Positions 8,201 to 15,781 of a stretch of 64,000 nt of DNA are shown piece after piece (position 1 is the stretch's first letter; each line of letters starts with the position of its first letter). Location of the stretch: positions 1,612,001 to 1,676,000 of the forward strand of contig NZ_CP094528.1 in assembly GCF_022811705.1 (NCBI RefSeq). Reading direction: 5' to 3'. The position numbers were made by a program, and so were the translations under genes. The notes beneath the pieces were generated by a model. That model searched no databases, was not told the DNA's origin, and was given only the letters and a program-made list of their open reading frames with translations. The DNA comes from Agromyces larvae (GTDB lineage: Bacteria; Actinomycetota; Actinomycetes; Actinomycetales; Microbacteriaceae).

Positions 8201-9751
8201 ATGCGCGCCACGACGGCCTCCCCCGCCCTGTTCGCGAGCCTCGCCGACGACGTCGTCGCCTCGGGCTCCGAGACCATCGCCGTGTCGGTGCCGGCCACCG
8301 GCGAACCGCACCACGACCTGCCCCGCTCGAGCGCCGACGACGTGCGCGACGCGGTGTCGCGCGCCCGCCTCGCGCAGCTGGCGTGGGCCAGGGCCGGCTT
8401 CGCGCACCGCCGCCGCGTGCTGCTGCGCGCCCACGACCTCATCCTCGACCGCGGTGACCTGCTGCTCGACCTCGCCCAGATCGAGAGCGGCAAGACCCGC
8501 GGGCAGGCGCTCGAAGAGCTCTACCAGGCCGCGTCCGTCACCCGGTTCAATGCCCTCGAGGCGCCGCGGGTGCTGAAAGGTCGTCACGTGCGGGCCGGAG
8601 TCCCGGTCGCGACGGCCACGCGCGTGCGGTACAGCCCCAAGGGCGTCGTCGGCGTCATCACCCCCTGGAACTACGCACTCAGCCTCGCCGCGATGGACGT
8701 CGTGCCCGCGCTGGCCGCCGGCTGCGGCGTCGTGCAGAAAGCCGACGACCACGGTGCGCTGACGATCCTCGCGCTGCGCCGCGCGTTCATCGACGCCGGC
8801 GTGCCCGAGGCGCTGTGGGCGGTCGTGACCGGCTCGCCCGACGAGGCCGGCGAGGCGCTCACCGACGAGGTCGACTACATCTGCTTCACCGGCTCGACCG
8901 CGACCGGGCGGAAGATCGCCGAGAAGGCCGGCCGCCGGCTGGTCGGCTGCTCGCTCGAGCTCGGCGGCAAGAACGCGATGCTCGTGCTCGACGACGTCGA
9001 CCCCGAGCAGGCGGCCGCGGATGCCGCGTATGCCTGCTTCTCGGCGATGGGCCAGCTCTGCGTGTCGATCGAACGCATCTACGTCGACCGGCGCGTCGCC
9101 GAGCCGTTCACCCGCGCGCTCGTCGACCGCCTCTCGTCGGCGAAGATCGGCACCGGGCTCGAGTTCGACGCCGACTACGGGTCGCTCGCGAGCGCCGCGC
9201 AGCTCGAGCGGGTCACCGGCCACCTCGACGACGCCGTGTCGAAGGGCGCGACCGTGCTCGTGGGCGGCAAGCCGCGCCCCGACGCCGGCGCCTGGTGCTT
9301 CGAGCCGACCGTGCTCACGGACGTGACCCCCGACATGCGCGCCTACGCCGAGGAGACCTTCGGTGCGGTCGCCTCGCTCTACGTCGTCGACGGCGACGCC
9401 GAGGCGATCGTCGCGGCGAACCACAGCGAGTACGGCCTGAACGCCTCGGTGCTCACCCGTTCGCCGCGTCGCGCGCAACGCATCGCCGACGCGCTGGCCG
9501 CCGGCAGCGTGAACATCAACGAGGGCTACCGCGGGTCGTTCGGCTCGGTCGCCGCGCCGATGGGCGGTGTGAAGGCATCGGGGCTCGGCCGCCGCAACGG
9601 CCGCGAGGGACTGCTCCGGTTCGTAGACCCCGTCACCGTGTCGCGCGCGACCGGCCTGCTGCAGCTGCCGCGCACCGGTGCGGAGTTCCGGGTGCTCTCA
9701 GGCCCGTTCCTGCTGCTCGCGCGCGTGCTGCGGGCACTGCGCATCAGCTGA
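8201..9751 (+). CDS. Aldehyde dehydrogenase, succinate-semialdehyde dehydrogenase type
   Basis: 516 aa, full length for the NAD(P)-dependent aldehyde dehydrogenase superfamily. The catalytic cysteine is C287 in AMGQLCVSIERIY and the general base is E253 in LELGGKN. The cofactor-loop sequence GVVGVITPWNYALSL is also present. The sequence resembles actinobacterial succinate-semialdehyde dehydrogenases (GabD2-like), which oxidise an omega-oxo acid to the dicarboxylic acid. It is divergent from the decarboxylase/transporter pair. A decarboxylation-then-oxidation route is plausible but an aminotransferase would be needed and none is present here. Confidence 0.85.
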   Translation: MRATTASPALFASLADDVVASGSETIAVSVPATGEPHHDLPRSSADDVRDAVSRARLAQLAWARAGFAHRRRVLLRAHDLILDRGDLLLDLAQIESGKTRGQALEELYQAASVTRFNALEAPRVLKGRHVRAGVPVATATRVRYSPKGVVGVITPWNYALSLAAMDVVPALAAGCGVVQKADDHGALTILALRRAFIDAGVPEALWAVVTGSPDEAGEALTDEVDYICFTGSTATGRKIAEKAGRRLVGCSLELGGKNAMLVLDDVDPEQAAADAAYACFSAMGQLCVSIERIYVDRRVAEPFTRALVDRLSSAKIGTGLEFDADYGSLASAAQLERVTGHLDDAVSKGATVLVGGKPRPDAGAWCFEPTVLTDVTPDMRAYAEETFGAVASLYVVDGDAEAIVAANHSEYGLNASVLTRSPRRAQRIADALAAGSVNINEGYRGSFGSVAAPMGGVKASGLGRRNGREGLLRFVDPVTVSRATGLLQLPRTGAEFRVLSGPFLLLARVLRALRIS

Positions 9752-9760
9752 GCTGCCGCC

Positions 9761-9857
9761 CCGCTCCCTGAGCCCGTCGAAGGGAGCCCGCCCCGCTCCC
9801 TGAGCCCGTCGAAGGAAGCCCACCCCGCTCCCTGAGCCCGTCGAAGGGAGCCCACCC
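9761..9857. repeat. Three palindromic 32-bp repeat units between convergent genes
   Basis: GCTCCCTGAGCCCGTCGAAG recurs at 9763, 9795 and 9827, a period of 32 bp. Each unit can fold, pairing GCTCCCT with AGGGAGC around a GAGCCCGTCGA loop; the middle copy has one mismatch. The block lies between the converging aldehyde dehydrogenase and tatB genes and could end transcription in both directions. The same core occurs in gcvP and gcvH. Confidence 0.9.
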
Positions 9858-9869
9858 CGGACGAAACCC

Positions 9870-10259
9870 TCAGGTGGCCTCGGAGTCGAACGGCGCCGGT
9901 TCACCCGCGGCGAGCTGCTGCTTGCGCTTGCGCTGCAGGTAGGCCGAGTTCTCGTTGACCGCCGCGCGGGCCACGACCGGCTTCGCGGCGGGCTCGGTGA
10001 ACGGGTCGGCGTCGCTCAGCGCCTCGCGGATGATGCGTCGGGGGTCGTACTGGCGCGGGTCGAGCTGCTTCCAGTCGACGTCGTCGAAGTCGGGGCCCAT
10101 TTCTTCGCGCACACGATCTTTGGCCCCGTTCGCGAAGTCGCGCATCGACCGGACGAACTGGCCGAGCTTCGCGGCGTAGTGCGGCAGCCGTTCGGGCCCG
10201 AGCAGGAAGACGGCGATCACCCCGATGATCAGGAGCTTCTCGAACGTCAGGCCGAACAT
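9870..10259 (-). CDS. tatB: Sec-independent protein translocase subunit TatB
   Basis: 129 aa. One N-terminal membrane helix (about residues 6-20, FEKLLIIGVIAVFLLGPE) is followed by the GPERLP hinge and an amphipathic helix (HYAAKLGQFVRSMRDFANG), the TatA/B layout. The long tail and position favour TatB. TatB helps TatC receive folded proteins with twin-arginine signals at the cytoplasmic membrane. It is divergent from the O-methyltransferase gene, as in the sigE-tatB neighbourhood of other actinobacteria, although no sigE/rseA/htrA genes lie between them here. Confidence 0.9.
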   Translation of the reverse strand: MFGLTFEKLLIIGVIAVFLLGPERLPHYAAKLGQFVRSMRDFANGAKDRVREEMGPDFDDVDWKQLDPRQYDPRRIIREALSDADPFTEPAAKPVVARAAVNENSAYLQRKRKQQLAAGEPAPFDSEAT

Positions 10260-10349
10260 GCCTCAAGGATAGTCGGCGGCGAGGCGCGCTCACGCCCACC
10301 GCGCGCCCCGGTATTCTCGAGGGTTGAGTCACTCACCGGGAGCCGCCAC

Positions 10350-10982
10350 GTGTCCGAACACGACCTGAACTGGAAGTACGTCGACGAGTCGGTCGCCGAA
10401 AGCGACGCCGTCGCCCGAGCCAGACAGCAGTCGCTGGAGCTCGGCATCGATGCGGTCTCGCCGGCCACCGCCGCGCAGCTCGCGGTACTCGCCGCGGCGA
10501 GTCGGGCCGAATCGATCATCGAGGTCGGCACGGGGGTCGGGGTGTCGGGGCTGTCCATGCTGCTCGCGGCACGAGCGTCGCTGCTCACCTCGATCGATTC
10601 CGAGACCGAGTACCAGCAGCATGCCCGCACCCACTTCGCCGACGCGGGCATCCCGCCGGCCCGCATCCGTCTCATCACGGGCCGGGCGAGCGAGGTGCTG
10701 CCGCGCATGAACGAGTCCTCGTACGACATCGTGTTCCTCGACGCCGACCCGGCATCGGTGATCGAGTACGTGGAGCACGGGCTGCGTCTCGCGAAGCCCG
10801 GCGGCATGGTGCTCGTGGCGCGAACCCTGTGGAAGGGGCGCGTGGCCGACCCGGCCAGGCGCGACGACACCACGGTCGCGTTCCGCACGCTCATCACCGA
10901 GCTTGCGGCCTCGCCGGCCGTGGTCACGGCCATCTCCCCCGCCGGAGACGGCCTGTTGCAGATCGTGAAGCTGGGCGCCTGA
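10350..10982 (+). CDS. O-methyltransferase, class I SAM-dependent
   Basis: 210 aa from the GTG at 10350, chosen because GGGAG lies at 10338-10342 and a TATTCT -10 box at 10312. IIEVGTGVGVSGLSML (about residues 53-68) is the SAM-binding loop and YDIVFLDAD the acidic motif of the family 3 O-methyltransferases. The methyl acceptor is unknown. A longer in-frame reading back to 10179 would overlap the tatB region and is rejected. Confidence 0.85.
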   Translation: MSEHDLNWKYVDESVAESDAVARARQQSLELGIDAVSPATAAQLAVLAAASRAESIIEVGTGVGVSGLSMLLAARASLLTSIDSETEYQQHARTHFADAGIPPARIRLITGRASEVLPRMNESSYDIVFLDADPASVIEYVEHGLRLAKPGGMVLVARTLWKGRVADPARRDDTTVAFRTLITELAASPAVVTAISPAGDGLLQIVKLGA

Positions 10983-11011
10983 GCCGACCACCCCGCAGGG
11001 GAACCGGCTCA
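10980..11011. terminator. Hairpin between the convergent O-methyltransferase and DUF3117 genes
   Basis: TGAGCCG (10980-10986) pairs with CGGCTCA (11005-11011), with an inner CCCC/GGGG stem. It starts on the O-methyltransferase stop codon. No T-run follows. Confidence 0.45.
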
Positions 11012-11029
11012 GACGCCCAGTCGCTGGGA

Positions 11030-11203
11030 TCAGGCGGGATTCACGACGCCGCCGAGGACGTCGTAGAGCTCCTTGGCCTCAGCATCGTTCACCGAGACGA
11101 CGAGACGGCCGCCTCCTTCGAGCGGAACCCGCACGATGATGAGTCGACCCTCCTTCACAGCCTCCATCGGCCCGTCTCCGGTGCGTGGCTTCATGGCCGC
11201 CAT
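11030..11203 (-). CDS. DUF3117 small protein
   Basis: 57 aa, read directly from the minus strand: MAAMKPRTGDGPMEAVKEGR, then LIIVRVPLEGGGRLVVSVND and AEAKELYDVLGGVVNPA. This matches the highly conserved actinobacterial DUF3117 family (about 55 aa). Its function is unknown; conservation suggests a basic cellular role. The start has a good AAAGGGGAAG ribosome binding site, and a GATAAT -10 candidate lies at 11233-11238. Confidence 0.93.
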   Translation of the reverse strand: MAAMKPRTGDGPMEAVKEGRLIIVRVPLEGGGRLVVSVNDAEAKELYDVLGGVVNPA

Positions 11204-11303
11204 TGAGCTTCCCCTTTCGTGGCTGAGCTTCCATTATCCCCCGCATCACCGACCGCCGGGAAATCGTTGTCTGACCTGTGGACGACGAACGGTGTCGCGA
11301 GGC

Positions 11304-12542
11304 TCACGGCGGGGTCCAATCGCGCCCCTGGATCGACCAGGCGATGAACAGCCAGCCGTACTGCAGGGCGAGCAGCACGACGACCAGCGACCACCGGTAC
11401 CAGCGGGCGCGCGGCACGGCCAGCGCGCCGGCGAGCGGGAACATCGGCGCGAGGATGCGGAACGTGCTCGACTGCGGGAAGAACACCGCGAGCAGGTAGA
11501 GCGCATAGCTCACGAGCCACAGCCGCAGGTCGATGCCCAGCCGTCGGACGGCCGGCAGCAGCATGACCATCGCGAACGCCACGATGAGACCGACGACCAC
11601 GATCGTGCCCCACGGCTGCCCCAGCCACCAGTCGCCGCTCGCGAACCACGCGGTGAACGGCACGAGGTCGACGGGCCCGAGGTACGCCGAGCGCCACGCC
11701 AGCTCGGTGTCGGTGTACGCGTGCAGGTCGCCGGTGACGACCCACGCAGCGACGAGCCATCCGACCCCGGCCGCCGCCGTGAACACGGCGGCCGCGGCCG
11801 CAAGCCATCGCTCGCCGACCGGGAACGGGTCGTCGGCGCGGCGCAGCCAGCGCACGATCCAGTGCAGCCCGAGGGTGAGCGCGAACGCGAGCGCTCCGGG
11901 GCGCGTGAACGACCAGACGAGCACGATCGGGAACAGCCAGGCGTACTGGCGTTTCACGAGCAGCAGCAGCGCCGTGGCCAGCAGCAGAAACCCGAGTGAC
12001 TCCGCGTAGCCGAGCTGCATGATCGGCGCCACCGGGGCGACGCAGAAGATCACGACCGCGAACATCGCCCGGTCGGGTTCGAGGAACCGGATCATCAGCC
12101 GGTGGAACACGAGCGCTGCGCCCAGCCCGGCCGCGAGGGCGACGAGCACCGCCGCCGCATCCCAGCCGAGCCCGATCGACGCGAACACCCGCACGATGAG
12201 CGGGTAGACCGGCATGAACGCCCAGGCGTTCTCGGCGACCTGCCCGGTGTCGGTGCGGGGCAGCTCGCTCGGGTAGCCCCAGCCGGCGATGAGCTCGTAC
12301 CAGCGCGAGTCCCAGAGGTTGGAGTACTCGAACAGGCCGGGATGCGCACCCGTCCACGCGTTCGGCCCCTGCCCGCTCGCGAGGACGAGCAGGAACACGG
12401 TCGTCACTGCGCGCGCGGCGACGAAGACGAGGATGACCCGCGCCCACCACGGCAGCAGCCGCCACCGCACCCGCGGCGACCATCTGGTCACGCGGAACGG
12501 GTCGGGCTCGCGCTCGTGCTTCGTCGGGCTCGCGGCGCTCAT
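11304..12542 (-). CDS. PIG-V-like integral membrane mannosyltransferase family protein
   Basis: 412 aa with many hydrophobic segments. The NLWDSRWYELIAGWGYP motif near residue 75 in the first extracytoplasmic loop is typical of GT-C mannosyltransferases related to eukaryotic PIG-V. In that fold the aspartate acts with a polyprenyl-phosphate sugar donor. Likely role: adding mannose to a cell-envelope glycan or protein outside the membrane. It starts 10 bp downstream of the dapE stop on the same strand, so co-transcription is likely. The acceptor is unknown. Confidence 0.78.
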   Translation of the reverse strand: MSAASPTKHEREPDPFRVTRWSPRVRWRLLPWWARVILVFVAARAVTTVFLLVLASGQGPNAWTGAHPGLFEYSNLWDSRWYELIAGWGYPSELPRTDTGQVAENAWAFMPVYPLIVRVFASIGLGWDAAAVLVALAAGLGAALVFHRLMIRFLEPDRAMFAVVIFCVAPVAPIMQLGYAESLGFLLLATALLLLVKRQYAWLFPIVLVWSFTRPGALAFALTLGLHWIVRWLRRADDPFPVGERWLAAAAAVFTAAAGVGWLVAAWVVTGDLHAYTDTELAWRSAYLGPVDLVPFTAWFASGDWWLGQPWGTIVVVGLIVAFAMVMLLPAVRRLGIDLRLWLVSYALYLLAVFFPQSSTFRILAPMFPLAGALAVPRARWYRWSLVVVLLALQYGWLFIAWSIQGRDWTPP

Positions 12543-12552
12543 CGCGGTCTGG

Positions 12553-13656
12553 TCAGGCTGCGCCGGTCAGCCAGGCGCGCAGCGCCCGCTCGCCGTCGAC
12601 GATCTGGTGCACCGCGACGCGTTCGTCGTCGGCGTGCGCCTTCAGCGGGTCGCCGGGGCCGAAGTTCACGGCCGGCACCCCGAGGGCGCTGAAGCGCGCG
12701 ACATCCGTCCAGCCGTATTTCGGGCGCGGCTCCGCGCCTACCGCGCGCACGAACTCCTGCGCCAGCGGGTCGTCGAGGCCGGGCCGAGCACCGTCGGCGC
12801 TGTCGACGACGGTCACCTCGTACCCGTCGAAGAACGAGGTGACGAACTCGGCGGCCTCGGCGGCCGACTTCGACGGCGCGAACCGGTAGTTGACCTCGAG
12901 CACCGCTTCGTCGGGGATGACGTTGCCGGCGATGCCGCCCCGCACGATCACCGCGTTCAGGCCCTCACGGTACGCGAGGCCGTCGACCTCGACCGTTTCG
13001 GCCTCGTACGCGGCAAGCTTCGCGAGCGCGGGCGAGAGCTTGTGGATGGCGTTCTCGCCCACCCAGCTGCGCGCCGAGTGCGCCCGCAGGCCGGTGGCGC
13101 GCACCTCGGCGCGCAGGGTGCCGTTGCAACCGCCCTCGACCTGCCCGTTCGAGGGTTCGCCGAGGATGGCGAAGTCGCCCTCGAACAGGTCGGGTCGGTT
13201 CGCGGCGAGTCGGCCGAGCCCGTTCAGCGCCGCCGACACCTCTTCGTGGTCGTACCACATCCAGGTCAGATCGACGATGGGTTCGGCGAGCTCGAGCGCG
13301 AGCTTCAGCTGCACCGCGACGCCGGCCTTCATGTCGACGGTGCCACGCCCCCACAGGTATTCGGTGCCGTCAGGGTCGGTCTCGAAGCGGGTCGGCACGT
13401 TGCCGTTGATGGGCACCGTGTCGATATGCCCGGCGATCACCACCCGACGGGCGCGCCCGAGATTCGTGCGCGCCACGATCGCGTCACCGTCGCGGACGAC
13501 CTCGAGATGGGATGCCCCGGCGAGCGCCTGCTCGATCAGGTCGGCCAGCACCCGCTCCTCGCCCGACTCGCTCGGAATGTCGCAAATCGCCCGCGTGATC
13601 GCGACCGGATCGGCGGTGAGGTCGAGGGACGCAGGGGCGGGGGTTTCGGCGGGCAC
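12553..13656 (-). CDS. dapE: Succinyl-diaminopimelate desuccinylase DapE
   Basis: 367 aa M20-family metallopeptidase. Zinc ligands are visible in VVIAGHIDTVPING (His, with the following Asp) and in WGRGTVDMKAG; the WYDHEEV segment carries the catalytic glutamate pair. It hydrolyses N-succinyl-LL-2,6-diaminopimelate in the lysine/peptidoglycan precursor pathway. In many actinobacteria dapE and dapD are adjacent and divergent; here about 2.8 kb of accessory DNA separates dapE from dapD. Confidence 0.93.
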   Translation of the reverse strand: MPAETPAPASLDLTADPVAITRAICDIPSESGEERVLADLIEQALAGASHLEVVRDGDAIVARTNLGRARRVVIAGHIDTVPINGNVPTRFETDPDGTEYLWGRGTVDMKAGVAVQLKLALELAEPIVDLTWMWYDHEEVSAALNGLGRLAANRPDLFEGDFAILGEPSNGQVEGGCNGTLRAEVRATGLRAHSARSWVGENAIHKLSPALAKLAAYEAETVEVDGLAYREGLNAVIVRGGIAGNVIPDEAVLEVNYRFAPSKSAAEAAEFVTSFFDGYEVTVVDSADGARPGLDDPLAQEFVRAVGAEPRPKYGWTDVARFSALGVPAVNFGPGDPLKAHADDERVAVHQIVDGERALRAWLTGAA

Positions 13657-13665
13657 CCGACGAGT

Positions 13666-14103
13666 CTATTCGGAGGGCGCTCCATCGTCGTCGGCCGCAG
13701 ACGGCGTCGCGATCGCGCGTTGCAGTCGGGTGACCACAACGGGCAGTTCACGGGTCGACGTCGTCCAGAAGCTCTCGTCGTTCATCCTCGCGTCGCCACC
13801 GTGGGCGACGATGTTCCGCATCGTTCGAAGGGCGGCGATCTCGTCCTCGGTCAGCGTCGCTCGCAGGTCGCCGGAATCGGCACGCTCGAGCAGCCCGTAC
13901 AACCGCACCACTACCATCGACGCGGCATCGTACGAGGGGGAACCGTCGAAGAACGCTTCGCGCGCCGTGCCGAGCACCCGTTCGGTCAGGCGTCGGGCGA
14001 TGCGAGCCAACTCATCGACGAGGTTCTGCCGATCGAACGCACCCCGTACTGCGCCACCGGCGCGCGGTCGCGGCGTGAAACCCGGCGCCGGATCCTGCGT
14101 CAC
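13666..14103 (-). CDS. HEPN-domain protein, probable toxin of an HEPN/MNT pair
   Basis: 145 aa, mostly helical. Residues 96-101 (RNIVAH) give the R-x4-H motif that forms the RNase site in HEPN toxins. The tyrosine that follows in the RX4HXY form, which is the AMPylation target in HepT, is absent: the sequence continues H-G-G. The start overlaps the antitoxin gene by four bases (ATGA), so translation is coupled. The call as a toxin rests on the motif and the partner gene. Whether the protein is still active is unknown. Confidence 0.75.
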   Translation of the reverse strand: MTQDPAPGFTPRPRAGGAVRGAFDRQNLVDELARIARRLTERVLGTAREAFFDGSPSYDAASMVVVRLYGLLERADSGDLRATLTEDEIAALRTMRNIVAHGGDARMNDESFWTTSTRELPVVVTRLQRAIATPSAADDDGAPSE

Positions 14104-14576
14104 AGCGGAACCGCCGTTGCCAGGAGCGTCGAACCCAACGAAGTCTTCGCCGCGCTCTCCTCGGCGATCACGTCGACGGGGAACCCGGTCAATCGTTCGA
14201 CCGCGGCGGCGAACGCACCCGCTGACATGAGGCCGGCTCCCGCCCCGCCGTTGACGAACAGGTCGATGTCGCTGTCGAAGTGGTCGTCACCCCGCACCAT
14301 CGATCCGAAGACCCGCACGTCGGTCAGCCCACGCGACGTGGCGGCCGCGCGAACGTCTTCGCGGTGCAACACCAGAGCGACCGAGGGGCGATAATCAGCG
14401 GCCTCGAGCACACGTTCGAGCATTGCGGTCGACGGAATGCGAGACCCACGCTCCATCGCGGCGAGGTTCGGCTGACTGATGCCCACCCGCTCGGCCAGCG
14501 CGGCCTGCGTCAGCCCCGCATCGGCGCGCGCGGCCGCGATGAGCACCGAGGCCTCAGCCGGATCGAATCGCGCCAT
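14100..14576 (-). CDS. XRE HTH-MNT nucleotidyltransferase fusion, probable antitoxin
   Basis: 158 aa. Residues about 10-62 are an XRE helix-turn-helix (GLTQAALAERVGISQPNLAAMERG). Residues 91-105 (GSMVRGDDHFDSDID) match the minimal nucleotidyltransferase motif GSX10DXD exactly. MNT antitoxins AMPylate or bind their HEPN partners; the fused HTH likely also represses the operon. A TATGAT box six bases before the ATG suggests a leaderless transcript. The gene precedes the toxin, the reverse of the common hepT-mntA order. Confidence 0.82.
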   Translation of the reverse strand: MARFDPAEASVLIAAARADAGLTQAALAERVGISQPNLAAMERGSRIPSTAMLERVLEAADYRPSVALVLHREDVRAAATSRGLTDVRVFGSMVRGDDHFDSDIDLFVNGGAGAGLMSAGAFAAAVERLTGFPVDVIAEESAAKTSLGSTLLATAVPL

Positions 14577-14582
14577 GGATCG

Positions 14583-14588
14583 ATCATA
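14583..14588 (-). promoter_or_regulatory. -10 box of the HEPN/MNT operon
   Basis: TATGAT on the minus strand, six bases before the antitoxin ATG. It implies a leaderless mRNA. No clear -35 box was seen. Confidence 0.45.
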
Positions 14589-14721
14589 TCCGCGATGAAA
14601 TAAACCGCGCCGCTACGAAGAGTTGCAGCGGGGTGCCCGGTCGTGCAACGCGGGATCGATCTTCTTCGGCGCATCATTGAACCGAAGAGTGGACTGGTGC
14701 AGCGATTGGTGACAGTCACGG

Positions 14722-14797
14722 TTAGGCCGCGAGGGCCTGGTTCTGGTTCATGATGGCCTCGAACTCGATCGGGGTCAAACGGCCGAGGCGGTCAGAG
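14722..14797 (-). pseudogene. C-terminal remnant of an IS3-family-like transposase
   Basis: The minus strand reads DRLGRLTPIEFEAIMNQNQ and then ALAA with a TAA stop at 14722-14724. The RLGRLTPIEFE sequence is the conserved C-terminus of IS3-type integrase-fold transposases. Only about 24 codons remain; a stop codon lies just upstream in frame. The bases below the stop (GACTGTCACCAATCGCTGCA on the minus strand) look like the terminal repeat side of such an element. No other part of the element was found. Confidence 0.75.
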
Positions 14798-14878
14798 TCT
14801 TACGCGCGGCATGATCAACCTCGATTCACGCACAACGTCCTGGACATCACACCCAACCATCCCGTGCGCAATCTCGAC
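14798..14878. other. Unassigned junction DNA in the toxin island
   Basis: Between the transposase remnant and the G-tract I can assign no gene. It lies where the truncated immunity gene runs into foreign sequence, so it is probably rearrangement debris. Confidence 0.4.
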
Positions 14879-15150
14879 GGGGGGGGGGGGTCACAATCCT
14901 TGCCAGCACAAAACCCCGGCAACGGACGATTCAGAGCGACCGCGAGCGGCGCGATCACGGGCAATGAAGCTTCGAACAGTTGCCCTTGAACGACGACCCT
15001 GTTGTCGAGTTGCCGGTAGGCAAGATCAGCGGCCGCCGGTGATTCGGCAGAGAGCAGTGACGAGATCGCAGCTGGCACAGAATCCGACGACCCGAGCAAT
15101 GAGCGAACTCCGTTCCATGCGACTGAATCGATCAACGTTTGCTCAATCAC
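14815..15150 (-). pseudogene. Truncated immunity protein gene (HEAT-repeat-like), partner of the deaminase-type toxin
   Basis: A GTG start at 15150 overlaps the toxin stop by four bases (GTGA) and has a strong GGGGAGG ribosome binding site. The first 75 residues are well formed (MIEQTLIDSVAWNGVRSLLG, then LAYRQLDNRVVVQGQLFEAS and LPVIAPLAVAL). The QLDNRVVVQGQLFEAS stretch resembles HEAT-like helical immunity proteins. After about residue 75 the sequence turns into low-complexity proline and unrelated residues through the G-tract, ending at 14815. I therefore call it cut short by the rearrangement that left the IS remnant. Confidence 0.6.
14879..14890. repeat. 12-base poly-G tract
   Basis: Twelve consecutive G on the plus strand, the longest homopolymer I noticed in the window. 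On the minus strand it falls in the tail of the truncated immunity gene, where it encodes prolines. Length change here would shift the reading frame; it may also be a sequencing-length artefact. Confidence 0.9.
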
Positions 15151-15446
15151 GGAGCACCTCCCCAAGGGCCAAGCGGATCCCAAAGCGTTCCCTCAGGGAA
15201 CTGCTCCGGGCTGAATTTTCCCTGGCATCGGACACAGATCGGAACCTCCGCGCCAGTTCGCGGCCGAATCGCTTCGGTGAACATCACCTCGCTTGGATCG
15301 ATGTCAAGTTGACGAACGACATGGTCTTCAGCGCAACCATTCGGAGTGCTGCTGCAGCCGCTGACGACTCTGCCGGATCTGGGGTCGTAGCCACCAGTCA
15401 CGTCGCACCACCGATCAGCAGGCTCATCAACCTGCCTGGACACCAC
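15147..15446 (-). CDS. Orphan deaminase-type toxin domain (YwqJ-like)
   Basis: 99 aa from a GTG at 15446, three bases after the preceding immunity gene. C38-A-E40 (STPNGCAEDHVV) and C71-V-R-C74 (VPICVRCQGKF) match the zinc-binding CxE and CxxC pattern of the cytidine-deaminase superfamily, as used by bacterial polymorphic-toxin deaminases. The protein has no secretion or N-terminal module, so it looks like a displaced C-terminal toxin cassette. It would act on a nucleic acid or nucleotide in a target cell if fused to a delivery domain. Family assignment is by motif only. Confidence 0.65.
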   Translation of the reverse strand: MVSRQVDEPADRWCDVTGGYDPRSGRVVSGCSSTPNGCAEDHVVRQLDIDPSEVMFTEAIRPRTGAEVPICVRCQGKFSPEQFPEGTLWDPLGPWGGAP

Positions 15447-15448
15447 GA

Positions 15449-15781
15449 TTAGCTATCAAGGCCGTCGAATGTGACCTCGATCAGATCGGGCATGGGACTC
15501 CAACACTGTGCAACGTTCCGTGCAGCAGCCGCGCTCCGACGTACTCGCGACTCCCAATCGCCTGAAATGTCACTGAAATCTGCTATGTGATTGCCGGACG
15601 GGACAACTCTTGTCTCTTCGAGATCTAGACCGTCCATCCCTAGCACAACGAGACTCTCTGACTCTGCTAAGTGAATCAGCCCTAGCAGCGATTCGCCGTC
15701 CGTCACAATGACGTCCAGGTCCGGCAGAATGTGAACTCCACATGCATCTGCAAGTGCGCCGAAGTATGCGCGGGTCACCAT
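15449..15781 (-). CDS. Probable immunity protein to the colicin-E5-like RNase
   Basis: 110 aa, acidic. The ATG overlaps the toxin stop by seven bases (ATGGTGA), the usual arrangement for a toxin and its immunity gene. I recognise no named domain. Function as an immunity protein is inferred from size, acidity and coupling. Codon choice is visibly less GC-rich than in flanking genes. Confidence 0.6.
   Translation of the reverse strand: MVTRAYFGALADACGVHILPDLDVIVTDGESLLGLIHLAESESLVVLGMDGLDLEETRVVPSGNHIADFSDISGDWESRVRRSAAAARNVAQCWSPMPDLIEVTFDGLDS

Noticed and set aside
14500..14780. Intact insertion sequence
   Set aside because: Only the last codons of a transposase and one possible end are present; there is no second end or upstream open frame.
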